From: Paenibacillus sp.
GTDB lineage: Bacteria; Bacillota; Bacilli; Paenibacillales; YIM-B00363
Direction: 5' to 3'
Assembly (NCBI GenBank): GCA_031181325.1
Contig: JAPSKX010000026.1
Location: forward strand, 1-39,146
Length of the DNA stretch: 39,146 nt
Positions within the stretch are counted from its first letter, which is position 1; every line of letters starts with the position of its first letter. Shown here one piece after another: positions 14,752 to 23,213 of this stretch. The notes under the pieces are model-generated. The model ran no database searches. It was not told the DNA's origin and saw nothing but the letters and a program-made list of their open reading frames with translations. A program made the translations under genes and the position numbers.

Positions 14752-15396
14752 TTACGAGAAATAGTTTCTAATCTTCTGATATAACAGTTTGTCCAACATC
14801 TTATACAATGCGTACTGCGCGAGGAAGCTGCATCCATATACCGCCGATACCGACGTCGCCAGGAGCGCGAACGGCTTGTCTCCCGGGATCGCCGCGTAGA
14901 CCGCTCCGCTCGCGGCCGCCGCCGTCAGCGCAATGCATGCGCAGCCGAGTAAGTAATGGTGTCCATGCGCCTCGAACGGACTCGTATGCTTCGACATCGA
15001 GAGGATTTCTTTCACCTGGAACTGCATGATCGCTTCCTTCTCCGCCTCCGCCTTGCTCCGTCCTTGCCGTTCCAAATCCGCGGCGAAATCCTCGAGATAG
15101 TTCCGCAGTTCCGCCCGATCGTCCGCGCCGAGCGCCAGCTGCGCCACGTATGCGCCGATGTCGTGTTGCTTCCGATACAGGCCGTTCATTCGCAGATGTC
15201 CGATGTAGTTCGCCGCGGCCCAGACGGCCGCCGCCGCGAAGGATGCGAAGTACGCGACCGAGAGCCACAATTGATCCTCAGGATTCACGGTTTCGTCGAT
15301 AAAGAACGTTATGACGCAGATCGCGACGGAGAGGAGCAATACCCAGCCGTACCGAATTTCGCCGATACTGAACATCTTACGCGCCAGAAGTTTCAT
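14752..15396 (-). CDS. Membrane protein with HAAS-like helical domain, PadR partner
   Basis: The 214-residue protein has two hydrophobic segments near the N-terminus (residues ~17-34 and 44-63), a central soluble helical region (HDIGAYVAQLALGADDRAELRNYLEDFAADLERQGRSKAEAEKEAIMQF) and two more hydrophobic segments towards the C-terminus. The central region resembles the HAAS/DUF1700 or permease-prefix domains, which are nearly always encoded next to PadR regulators and are thought to receive or relay their signals. It starts 25 bases after the padR-like stop, with GGGGTGA ahead of the ATG at 15396, so the pair is surely cotranscribed. No transport or enzymatic motif is visible. The family call is by resemblance only. 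Confidence 0.65.
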   Translation of the reverse strand: MKLLARKMFSIGEIRYGWVLLLSVAICVITFFIDETVNPEDQLWLSVAYFASFAAAAVWAAANYIGHLRMNGLYRKQHDIGAYVAQLALGADDRAELRNYLEDFAADLERQGRSKAEAEKEAIMQFQVKEILSMSKHTSPFEAHGHHYLLGCACIALTAAAASGAVYAAIPGDKPFALLATSVSAVYGCSFLAQYALYKMLDKLLYQKIRNYFS

Positions 15397-15420
15397 CGTT
15401 TCACCCCGCTTCGGCTTCGT

Positions 15421-15735
15421 TCAGACGAACCGATTCACGATCTCGGTCGTCTTCTTCCAATCGGCGACCGCTTGCCGGAAAAGCTCGCGCCCTTCATCCG
15501 TCAACGCGTAATACTTGCGCCGCCCGCCGTGGCTCTGATCCCCCCAGTAGGCGGATACGGCGCCTTGCCTCTCCAGCCGCTTCAACGCTAGATACAGCGT
15601 GGCTTCTTGGATTTCGAACGCCCCTTCCGTTCGGTCCTTGATCGCCTTCGAAATTTCGTACCCATAATTGTCTTTCGCCGTCAGGACGGACAGGATGAGC
15701 AGGTCGATCGTTCCTTTCAGCATCTCCGCATTCAA
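15421..15735 (-). CDS. PadR-family transcriptional regulator
   Basis: The 104-residue protein is a short PadR regulator. The winged helix is visible as LKGTIDLLILSVLTAKDNYGYEISKAI, then EATLYLALKRLERQGAVSAYW, and the wing SHGGRRKYYALTDEGRELF, followed by a short C-terminal dimerisation helix. TTG at 15735 is taken as the start because GGAGGGAG lies six bases before it; starting at the ATG of MLKGTI would leave no spaced ribosome site. A perfect dyad, TACTCAAC-ctt-GTTGAGTA, lies 23-41 bases upstream just after the -10 box, so autoregulation is likely. Downstream genes (HAAS-like, DedA, ExoD, DUF2294) are closely packed and may belong to its regulon. Confidence 0.9.
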   Translation of the reverse strand: MNAEMLKGTIDLLILSVLTAKDNYGYEISKAIKDRTEGAFEIQEATLYLALKRLERQGAVSAYWGDQSHGGRRKYYALTDEGRELFRQAVADWKKTTEIVNRFV

Positions 15736-15757
15736 GAGGCGCTCCCTCCAGACCGAG

Positions 15758-15776
15758 TACTCAACCTTGTTGAGTA
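15758..15776. promoter_or_regulatory. Probable operator of the PadR operon
   Basis: TACTCAAC (15758-15765), a three-base spacer, and GTTGAGTA (15769-15776) form a perfect 8+3+8 dyad. It lies between the -10 box at 15787-15792 and the padR-like start at 15735, that is over the expected transcription start, where a bound repressor would block initiation. Confidence 0.7.
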
Positions 15777-15786
15777 GTTCCAGCTA

Positions 15787-15815
15787 AGTATATATTCAAT
15801 TACCTAACAATGCAA
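15787..15815 (-). promoter_or_regulatory. Sigma-A promoter of the PadR operon
   Basis: On the minus strand TTGCAT (15810-15815) and TATACT (15787-15792) stand 17 bases apart in an AT-rich stretch, one mismatch from consensus in the -10 box and two in the -35 box. Confidence 0.7.
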
Positions 15816-15855
15816 TATACTTATGATAAATGAGTATTGAATCCGATCTGACGAC

Positions 15856-15884
15856 TTGACATCCATCACATCGCGTGTTAGGAT
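15856..15884 (+). promoter_or_regulatory. Sigma-A promoter of the guanidine riboswitch-gdnCD unit
   Basis: TTGACA (15856-15861), a perfect -35 box, is followed after 17 bases by TAGGAT (15879-15884). Transcription would start about 20 bases before the riboswitch aptamer. Confidence 0.75.
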
Positions 15885-15910
15885 GAACCTGCATTTTTAA
15901 CAGAATATAA

Positions 15911-16003
15911 CGTCTTCTAGGGTTCCGCAGTCGCAGACTGGTCCGGTCCGAGAGAAGACGCGCAACCGCTCGGTTGTGACACGGAAGGATAAAAGCCTGG
16001 GAG
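15911..16003 (+). promoter_or_regulatory. Guanidine-I (ykkC) riboswitch aptamer
   Basis: The region carries the ykkC consensus blocks in order: TCTAGGGTTCCG, CTGGTCCGGTCCGAGAG, ACACGGAAGGATAAAAGCC and GGGAGA. The outer stem CGTCTTCT (15911-15918) pairs exactly with AGAAGACG (15953-15960), and a second hairpin is formed by CAACC and GGTTG. This class binds free guanidinium. Its 3' edge (AAAAGCC, GGGAGA) is also the 5' arm of the following terminator, so ligand binding should prevent termination and switch on gdnC and gdnD. Confidence 0.93.
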
Positions 16004-16040
16004 ATAAACTGCGAGAAGCGGTTTATTTCTCGGGCTTTTT
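15991..16040 (+). terminator. Riboswitch-controlled intrinsic terminator
   Basis: AAAAGCC-T-GGGAGATAAAC (15991-16009) pairs with GTTTATTTCTC-G-GGCTTTT (16021-16039) and runs into TTTTT. The 5' arm overlaps the conserved end of the guanidine aptamer, the normal arrangement of an ON switch. Confidence 0.9.
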
Positions 16041-16089
16041 GCTTCCGGAGGGTCATTCGATTCAAGGAGAATCAAGGGGGAATTTCGCG

Positions 16090-16431
16090 GTGAACAAAAC
16101 ATGGGTATCGGTTGCGATCGCGGCTGTTTTCGAGGTGGGATGGGTGACAGGTTTGAAGCATTCCAGCCACTTGTGGGAATGGGTCGGGACGGCGATCGCT
16201 ATATTCGTCAGTTTTTACTTGATGATTGCGGCATCCCGTCACCTTCCTGTCGGCACGGTATACGCGGTGTTCGTCGGGTTGGGGACGGCAGGCACCGTCA
16301 TAGCCGAAATCCTGCTGTTCGGCGCGCAAATCCATGCTTCGAAGATCGTCTTGATCGGGTTGCTTCTTCTCGGGGTCGTCGGTCTGAAGCTGCTCAGCGA
16401 GGAGAAAAAGAAGGAGGTTGGAGACGTATGA
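16090..16431 (+). CDS. gdnC: SMR-family guanidinium exporter subunit GdnC
   Basis: The 113-residue protein has four hydrophobic helices and the SMR signature: Glu15 in AAVFEVGWVTGLKHS, which couples substrate to protons, and LPVGTVYAVFVGLGTAGTVI in helix 3. The GLKHS ending of the first helix is typical of the Gdx/SugE guanidinium exporters rather than EmrE multidrug pumps. With its partner it should form a heterodimer that expels guanidinium in exchange for protons. It lies behind a guanidine-I riboswitch. The start is GTG at 16090, with AAGGGGG nine bases upstream. The stop overlaps the gdnD start in ATGA. The C-terminus ends in a charged EEKKKE run. Confidence 0.93.
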   Translation: MNKTWVSVAIAAVFEVGWVTGLKHSSHLWEWVGTAIAIFVSFYLMIAASRHLPVGTVYAVFVGLGTAGTVIAEILLFGAQIHASKIVLIGLLLLGVVGLKLLSEEKKKEVGDV

Positions 16432-16742
16432 ATTGGCTATTCCTGATCATGGCCGGCTTATTTGAAATGCTGGGCGTATTATCGATCAATAAACTGAATC
16501 GATCGCGGGATTGGAAGTCCTTGGCGCTGTTGGTTATCGCCTTCGGCCTTAGCTTCTTATTCTTGTCTTTAGCGATGGAAACGCTCCCCATGGGGACGGC
16601 TTACGCGGTTTGGACGGGAATCGGCGCTTCCGGAGGGGCTATCTTGGGGATGGTCTTGTACAAAGAGCCGCGAAGTTTACTGCGCATCGGATGTATCGGC
16701 CTGGTTCTCGGCTCCGCCGTCGGTTTGAAATTAGTAAGTTAA
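16428..16742 (+). CDS. gdnD: SMR-family guanidinium exporter subunit GdnD
   Basis: The 104-residue protein is the second small multidrug resistance subunit, with four hydrophobic helices, Glu13 in AGLFEMLGVLSINK and LPMGTAYAVWTGIGASGGAI in helix 3. Paired SMR genes downstream of a ykkC-type riboswitch (formerly ykkC-ykkD in Bacillus subtilis) encode a heterodimeric guanidinium exporter. The ATG overlaps the gdnC stop by four bases and has AAGGAGGTTGGAG upstream, so the two are translated together. After the stop there is no T-tailed terminator, only an AT-rich interrupted palindrome at 16811-16855. Confidence 0.92.
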   Translation: MNWLFLIMAGLFEMLGVLSINKLNRSRDWKSLALLVIAFGLSFLFLSLAMETLPMGTAYAVWTGIGASGGAILGMVLYKEPRSLLRIGCIGLVLGSAVGLKLVS

Positions 16743-16810
16743 GCGATCCGGGCGATGGCTTACTCCCCCGCCCCCGCTTTCGCCGGGATGGAGGAGGTCA
16801 CCGGGACCTG

Positions 16811-16855
16811 GGTATCGTAGATTATTATCTAATTTAGAAATAAATCTACGATACC
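16811..16855. repeat. 45-bp AT-rich interrupted palindrome
   Basis: GGTATCGTAGATT (16811-16823) is exactly complementary to 16843-16855. Inside, after a four-base mismatch zone on each side, TCTAA and TTAGA pair around a single central T at 16833, so 18 of 22 positions per arm match. No T-run follows on either strand. It stands 68 bases after the gdnD stop and is far more AT-rich than its surroundings. Confidence 0.75.
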
Positions 16856-16906
16856 ATCCCCCAATGAACCCTCCCTGCATCGGATCGGTCGGCCGATATC
16901 GTCTAC

Positions 16907-16936
16907 GACGCCGCCGGAGCGGGGGCCGGAGGCGTC
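16907..16936 (-). terminator. Hairpin at the 3' end of the lipoprotein gene
   Basis: GACGCC-t-CCGG and CCGG-c-GGCGTC form a stem with one mismatch that includes the stop codon of the minus-strand lipoprotein gene. There is no T-run after it, so termination is only a possibility. Confidence 0.4.
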
Positions 16937-17705
16937 ACGGCGTCCACTGGTCGTGCACGATGCCGACGAGCGCGTGATCGTCGCCGAACTTCTCGAAGAC
17001 GAGACGCAGGCTGCGCCAGTCCATGCCTTCGGAAGCCGGATCGACGCCGTCGATGTAGTATTCGACGAACGCGTAGGTATCCGGCGGATAAACTTCGGCG
17101 ATGTTGTTCGTCGTCGTGCTCTGCCCGAGCGTCTCGTTTTCCGCGACCTCGGCGTCCTCGAAGAACGCCGCGTCGTAGACGAACCGCTGATGGTACTCCG
17201 CGTACGTCAGCTCGATCGGTTCGCCGGAGCCCGCGGCCGTCCCCCACGTATAAACCGTCTCGTCCTCCATCAGCCCCTCGAGCTCCTCTCTGGAGAAGAC
17301 GAGATCTTTCTCGACATCGACGTACGCATACGGCGAAAAGCGAACGCCCTTCTCGCGATGCGCCCACTTCGCGACCTCCTTCAGGTTGCCGGTCTTCAGC
17401 GCCCTCGCGACCGTCTTCGCGGCTTCCTTCGCCGTCGGAGGCGCCCCCTCCGGCGGATGCTCTTCCGCGGACTGCCCTTCCGACGGCTCCTCTTGCGCCG
17501 GTTCCGCCGCGGGCTCTTCCGCAGGCTGCGAGACTGCGGGCCCCTCCGCGGGCTGCTCCGCCGCAGGCTCCGCTGCGGGCCGCTCTGCAGGCTGCTCCCC
17601 TGCCGGTCGTTCTCCGCCTTGCCCGCTCGGCGCGCCTCCGCAAGCCGTCAGCATGCCTGCGACCAGCAGCGACACGATCCAGATAAGCCCCTTGCTCTTT
17701 TTCAT
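16935..17705 (-). CDS. Lipoprotein with Pro/Ala/Glu-rich spacer, unknown function
   Basis: The 256-residue precursor has a signal peptide (MKKSKGLIWIVSLLVAGM) and lipobox LTAC, with Cys22 as the lipidated residue, so the mature protein is anchored outside the membrane. Residues ~25-90 are a low-complexity spacer of degenerate PAEQPAEGPA-type units that may extend the domain through the wall. The C-terminal ~165 residues form a compact domain with RALKTGNLKEVAKWAHREKGVRFSPYAYVD, EELEGLMEDETVYTWG and WRSLRLVFEKFGDDHALVGIVHDQWTP. Many Paenibacillus genomes encode similar lipoproteins without known function. ATG at 17705 has GGAGG six bases upstream. It is a single gene with its own promoter region shared with nothing recognisable. 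Confidence 0.75.
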   Translation of the reverse strand: MKKSKGLIWIVSLLVAGMLTACGGAPSGQGGERPAGEQPAERPAAEPAAEQPAEGPAVSQPAEEPAAEPAQEEPSEGQSAEEHPPEGAPPTAKEAAKTVARALKTGNLKEVAKWAHREKGVRFSPYAYVDVEKDLVFSREELEGLMEDETVYTWGTAAGSGEPIELTYAEYHQRFVYDAAFFEDAEVAENETLGQSTTTNNIAEVYPPDTYAFVEYYIDGVDPASEGMDWRSLRLVFEKFGDDHALVGIVHDQWTP

Positions 17706-17973
17706 ATCGATCCTCCGCCCTCCGCGTTGTACTCTTCTCTATCACGGACGCAGCCGAGCGGCAAAGGTTGCCGCCCTCCCGCCCTATTTTTCGCCCGCCC
17801 GCGGCTCTGCAGCGCCGTCCCCCTTGGGAATTGGGCGCGGACAACAGTCTAACGCGCAAGAAACTTTTTTACATCCCGCAAATTTACTTGATAGGTCGCG
17901 ACAATGTTGCCGTAGACCCACCAGGACGGTACTTGGTAAGATACAACAATGCCGGCCCCTTGGAGGTATTCTC

Positions 17974-18894
17974 TTGAAAAGCAGCAACGCTAACCTATTC
18001 GCGATTTGGATCAGTTTAATAAGCAATGTGTTTTTAACCGCCATCAAAATCATCGTCGGAATAGCTTGGAACAGCCAAGTGTTGATTGCGGACGGCGTCC
18101 ATAATGCGGGAGACGTCGTCGCGACGGTGGCGGCGCTGAGCTCCGCGAAGGTCGCGAAGAAGCCGAAGGACCAGGACCACCCTTACGGACACGGCCGGGC
18201 GGAAGTCATCGGCTCGGCGATGGTGGCGATCGTCATGCTCGTCGCCGCGCTGTACATCGCTTTCCATTCCGTAGAGTCTTTCTTCCACCCGGCGGCCGAA
18301 GCCAGCTATGTCGCGTTAGGCGCCGCCGTCGTCTCGCTCGTGTGGAAACAGTGGTTGTACCTGTACTGCATTCGGCTCGGCCGAAAGGAAAACAGCAAAA
18401 GCTTGATCGCCACCGCGTATGACCACTTAGCCGACGTATACGCATCCGTCGCGGCCGTCGCCGGCATCGGCGTCGCGCTCGTCGGCGAGGCGTACGGGAT
18501 CGGCTTGCTTGGCTACGGCGATGCGGCGGCCGGCATCATCGTCGCGTATTTCGTCTTGCGACTGGCATACCACATGGGCAGGGAGGCCATCGACATCTTG
18601 ATGGACAAGACGGTCGAGCCCGATAAGCTGAGACAGTTCGAGCATCTCGTCCGTTCCGTGCCGGAAGTGAAGCGAGTCGACGGCATTCGGGCGAGAGAAC
18701 ACGGACATTATGTGATCGTCGACGTCCGCGTAGGGGTTCCCGCTCATTTGAACGTCCAACAGGGTCACGATGTTTCGCGTAAGATCAAAGGGGCGATTAT
18801 GCAGGAGCACGACAATGTAGAGGAAGTGTTGGTTCATCTGAACCCGTGGTATGCGTTGAAAGCGAAGGAAGGGGGCCCCCAGTCATCCGGATGA
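17974..18894 (+). CDS. Cation diffusion facilitator (CzcD/MneP-like metal exporter)
   Basis: The 306-residue protein has six hydrophobic helices followed by a ~90-residue cytoplasmic metal-binding domain. The transport-site residues are visible in helix 2 (IADGVHNAGDVV: Asp40, His43 and Asp47) and helix 5 (AYDHLADVYAS), and the loop KPKDQDHPYGHGRAE is close to that of the manganese exporters MneP/MneS. It should pump a divalent metal, perhaps Mn or Fe/Zn, out of the cell by proton exchange; the metal is not certain. TTG at 17974 is the start because GGAGGT lies seven bases before it; the frame remains open far upstream as an antisense shadow of the lipoprotein gene. No Mn riboswitch was seen in the leader. 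The stop lies inside a strong hairpin. Confidence 0.9.
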   Translation: MKSSNANLFAIWISLISNVFLTAIKIIVGIAWNSQVLIADGVHNAGDVVATVAALSSAKVAKKPKDQDHPYGHGRAEVIGSAMVAIVMLVAALYIAFHSVESFFHPAAEASYVALGAAVVSLVWKQWLYLYCIRLGRKENSKSLIATAYDHLADVYASVAAVAGIGVALVGEAYGIGLLGYGDAAAGIIVAYFVLRLAYHMGREAIDILMDKTVEPDKLRQFEHLVRSVPEVKRVDGIRAREHGHYVIVDVRVGVPAHLNVQQGHDVSRKIKGAIMQEHDNVEEVLVHLNPWYALKAKEGGPQSSG

Positions 18895-18914
18895 CTGGAA
18901 GGCCCCCTTCCCTT
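18868..18914. terminator. Bidirectional terminator between the CDF and glnS genes
   Basis: AAGGGGGCC, then CAGTCATCCGGATGACTG, then GGCCCCCTT form a long near-perfect stem between two convergent genes. The stop codon of the CDF gene lies inside the stem. T-runs are weak on both sides. Confidence 0.75.
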
Positions 18915-18925
18915 GTCCGCGCGAT

Positions 18926-20683
<1,758 letters not shown>

Positions 20684-20699
20684 GGCTATCCCATCCTTT

Positions 20700-20781
20700 G
20701 CGATCCCGTTTTCTATATATCGTCGTTATGCTAATCCCTAAATCGTACCATAAAGCGACGGAAAATAAAAAACGGGATCGC
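20700..20781. repeat. 13-bp perfect inverted repeat flanking the glnS promoter region
   Basis: GCGATCCCGTTTT (20700-20712) is exactly repeated in inverted form at 20769-20781, 56 bases apart. The AT-rich spacer contains the likely glnS promoter. Confidence 0.6.
20714..20742 (-). promoter_or_regulatory. Possible glnS promoter
   Basis: On the minus strand TTTAGG (20737-20742) and TATATA (20714-20719) are 17 bases apart, about 30 bases before the glnS ATG. The -35 box is weak. It sits inside the 13-bp inverted repeat. Confidence 0.4.
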
Positions 20782-20786
20782 GCGGC

Positions 20787-21524
20787 TTACGCCGTCTTTC
20801 GCGAAAAGTACGCGAAGCCCGCCGCGAAAAACAGGACGAAGCTGCCGGCGACGACGAGCATGAGCTTCCCGTACGGCGCTTCGAACGCGCCGAAGCTCTC
20901 CGCCGCCCACGGTATCGTCGCGAGCGCGGGCTGCGCCCACGGGTACCACGGGCCGTACGTCTCGGAGTTCGCGATCAGGATGCTGGGCAGCGTAAAGACG
21001 ACGTTGAGCGCCAGCGGCGCCGCGAAGCTCTGCCACAGCGCGGACGCGCCGAGCTGCAGCGCCGCGATCGGCAGGCACGCCGCCCAGCCGCCCAGCAGCG
21101 ACTGCGCCAGCGCGTCCCACGGAATCGGCGACGGCCAGCCGCGGATCGCGCCGGCGAGCAGCAGCCCCGCAAGCAGCAGCAGCTGCGTCGCGAGGAGCAG
21201 CCCCATGACGACCGCGAATTTCGAGAGGTAGACCGAGCCGCGGGATACCGGCAGCGCGAGCAGCTGCTTCCAGCCGCCGCCGACGTGCTCGAAGCGGCAG
21301 ACGAAGGCGGCGAAGACGCCCGAGAGCAGCGGCAGGAACAGGAGACCGTGCAGCAGCGCGGCCGTGGACAGCGCGCCGATCCACGGGCCGTCCCCGTCGG
21401 CGCCGCCCGACTCGAGCAGCGCGACGAGGCTCGTCAGCGCCGGACTGATGAGGGCAAGCAGCCAGATCGGCGATTTGCGGAGCTTCAGCAGCTCCGCGCG
21501 GAAGACGTTCCGGAACGTCGTCAT
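20787..21524 (-). CDS. ABC transporter permease (ABC-2 type, second subunit)
   Basis: The 245-residue protein has six hydrophobic segments and the typical start FRAELLKLRKSPIWLLALISPALTSLVALLE of LanE/LanG or BcrB-type permeases, with the conserved ...WKQLLALPVSRGSVYLSKF motif in the second span. It should form the membrane channel with the preceding permease and the ATPase, moving a peptide antibiotic or lipid-carrier-bound compound. ATG at 21524 overlaps the preceding permease stop in ATGA and has GGAGGG upstream. The two permeases share the layout and the WKQ.LALPVS motif, so they are probably ancient duplicates. The gene ends the operon; only ~100 bases follow before glnS on the same strand. 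Confidence 0.85.
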   Translation of the reverse strand: MTTFRNVFRAELLKLRKSPIWLLALISPALTSLVALLESGGADGDGPWIGALSTAALLHGLLFLPLLSGVFAAFVCRFEHVGGGWKQLLALPVSRGSVYLSKFAVVMGLLLATQLLLLAGLLLAGAIRGWPSPIPWDALAQSLLGGWAACLPIAALQLGASALWQSFAAPLALNVVFTLPSILIANSETYGPWYPWAQPALATIPWAAESFGAFEAPYGKLMLVVAGSFVLFFAAGFAYFSRKTA

Positions 21525-22243
21525 CGCACGTCCCTCCTTCCGAAATGCGCCGCGCCGAGCGCGAACAGCGCCAGCCCCGCCGCGGCGCCGGCCGCGAGCG
21601 TCCGCGGCACCGGCCATTGTCCCTCGCCGACGTACGGCCACTTGTACGGCACCCAATCCGCGAAGCCGAACGAGTACAGCGCCAGCACGGTGCCGAGGAT
21701 GCCGACGGTGAGCGGGATCGCCTGATTGTGCAGCACGGTGGACAGCCACGTCTGCAGCGCGACGAACGGCAGCGCCGCGATCAACGGCAGATAGGACATC
21801 GCGAGAATGTCCGCGAGCGGGGCATCCGGGAGCGGATGGCCGAGCGCCCAGCCCAGGATGACGGTGCCGACGGCGAGCAGCGTGCAAGAGACGAGCAGCT
21901 GCATTGTCAGCGCGGCTGTCTTCGCCGCGTACACGGCGAATTTCGACACCGGCAGCGCGAGCGTCTGCTTCCATGCGTTCGTCGCGTGCTCGTAGCCCGC
22001 CAGCATAGAAGCGACGATCGCGAGTCCCGCCATGAGCGCGGGCACGGCGAGCCATTTGACATTGTCGACGAGGCCGCCCCACAGGTCGTCCGCATAGTAA
22101 TTCATAAGGTAGTCGTATCGCACGGCATAGTTCGCGGCCTGCAGCGCGACGACCCCGAACGGGCCGAGCGCGACCAGCCCCCAGACGAACGTGCGGCGCT
22201 GCTTGCCGAGCTCGGCGCGGAGCGCGCGTCCGATACCGGTCAT
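21521..22243 (-). CDS. ABC transporter permease (ABC-2 type, first subunit)
   Basis: The 240-residue protein has six hydrophobic segments. It begins with IGRALRAELGKQRRTFVWGLVALGPFG and has the motif ATNAWKQTLALPVSKFAVYAAKT, as in the partner permease. The pattern of one ATPase and two related ~240-residue permeases matches LanFEG-type lantibiotic immunity or BcrABC-like bacitracin transporters. It overlaps the ATPase gene upstream and the second permease downstream by four bases each (ATGA), so the three products are made in step. An Asp/Tyr-rich external loop (YDYLMNYYADDLWGG) follows the first span. The substrate is unknown. Confidence 0.85.
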   Translation of the reverse strand: MTGIGRALRAELGKQRRTFVWGLVALGPFGVVALQAANYAVRYDYLMNYYADDLWGGLVDNVKWLAVPALMAGLAIVASMLAGYEHATNAWKQTLALPVSKFAVYAAKTAALTMQLLVSCTLLAVGTVILGWALGHPLPDAPLADILAMSYLPLIAALPFVALQTWLSTVLHNQAIPLTVGILGTVLALYSFGFADWVPYKWPYVGEGQWPVPRTLAAGAAAGLALFALGAAHFGRRDVR

Positions 22244-23151
22244 AGGCTCGCCTCCGTCCCCGTCAGCTCGAGGAAGATGTCCTCGAGCGACGTCTTGGAT
22301 TCCTCCACGCGATAGACGGACACGTCGGTCGCGACGAGGCGCTCCACCGCCGCCGCGACGGCCGCGTTCGAGGTCAAGCGGAAGCTGACGCCCGTCTCCG
22401 TCCGCACCGCGCCGAAGTCGGGCTCCCCTAGCGCCTTCAACGCCTTCGCGGGGTCGTCTACGGTGATCGCGATGCTCGATTGCGACCTGCGGCGCAGCGA
22501 TTCGATCGAATCCTGATAGATTAGCTTGCCGCCGGCGATAATCCCGACCTGCGTCGCCATCTGATCGATTTCCGATAGCAGATGGCTCGAGACGAGCACC
22601 GTCATGCCGTACTCCTTCGGCATGCGCCGGATCAACTCGCGAATTTCCAGAATACCGGCCGGATCGAGCCCGTTCGTCGGCTCGTCGAGGACGAGCAGCT
22701 CCGGCTCGCCGAGCAGCGCGGTCGCGATGCCGAGCCGCTGCTTCATGCCGAGCGAGAAGCCGCGCACCGGCCGATGCGCCTCGCCGTCGAGCCTAACAAT
22801 CTTTAGCGCCTCGTCGATACGCCGCTTCGGCGCTTCCAGAATGCGCCGCACCGCTTCTAAATTTTCATAGGCAGTCAGATGCCCGTAATAGGATGGGTTC
22901 TCTACTAATGAACCTACCTTCTTCAAAATCGCGAGTTTGTTCTTCTGCAGCTCCTTGCCGAACAGACGAATATCGCCCGACGTCGGACGCATCAGGCCCA
23001 GCAGCATCCGAATCGTCGTCGTCTTGCCGGCGCCGTTCGGGCCGAGGAAACCGTAGATTTCTCCTTTTCCGATGCGCAAGTCGACCCCGTTCACCGCCGT
23101 CTTGGCGCCGAGCCGCTTCGTCAAACCCTTCGTTTCCACGATCCAATCCAT
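22240..23151 (-). CDS. ABC transporter ATP-binding protein (BcrA/LanF-like)
   Basis: The 303-residue ATPase has Walker A GPNGAGKTT (about residues 37-45), the Q-loop region SLVENPSYYGHLTAYENLE, signature RGFSLGMKQRLGIA, Walker B LLVLDEPTNGLDP and the switch histidine in VSSHLLSEID. The NPSYYGHLTAYENL segment and the ~80-residue C-terminal extension are typical of antimicrobial-peptide transporters such as BcrA. ATG at 23151 has GAGGTGAAG upstream; the GTG at 23163 has no ribosome site. It follows the sensor kinase gene by 62 bases and overlaps the next gene in ATGA. The two-component genes ahead of it probably control its expression in response to the exported compound. Confidence 0.92.
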   Translation of the reverse strand: MDWIVETKGLTKRLGAKTAVNGVDLRIGKGEIYGFLGPNGAGKTTTIRMLLGLMRPTSGDIRLFGKELQKNKLAILKKVGSLVENPSYYGHLTAYENLEAVRRILEAPKRRIDEALKIVRLDGEAHRPVRGFSLGMKQRLGIATALLGEPELLVLDEPTNGLDPAGILEIRELIRRMPKEYGMTVLVSSHLLSEIDQMATQVGIIAGGKLIYQDSIESLRRRSQSSIAITVDDPAKALKALGEPDFGAVRTETGVSFRLTSNAAVAAAVERLVATDVSVYRVEESKTSLEDIFLELTGTEASL

Positions 23152-23213
23152 GGTTCTCTTCACCTCGTCATTTATGATACCTAGCTCAGGTTAAGACGAG
23201 GGAAGGCGTTCGT

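Noticed and set aside
16811-16855. Palindrome after gdnD read as an intrinsic terminator
   Set aside because: There is no T-run on either strand and the loop is not GC-closed, so it is listed as a repeat instead.
17706-17973. Possible manganese (yybP-ykoY) riboswitch or metal-responsive operator before the CDF gene
   Set aside because: The conserved riboswitch blocks were looked for and not found, and no clear dyad was seen. This 268-base gap holds no supported feature except the start context of the CDF gene.
20684-20786. T-box leader for glnS
   Set aside because: The leader is too short, and no T-box consensus or specifier stem is visible.
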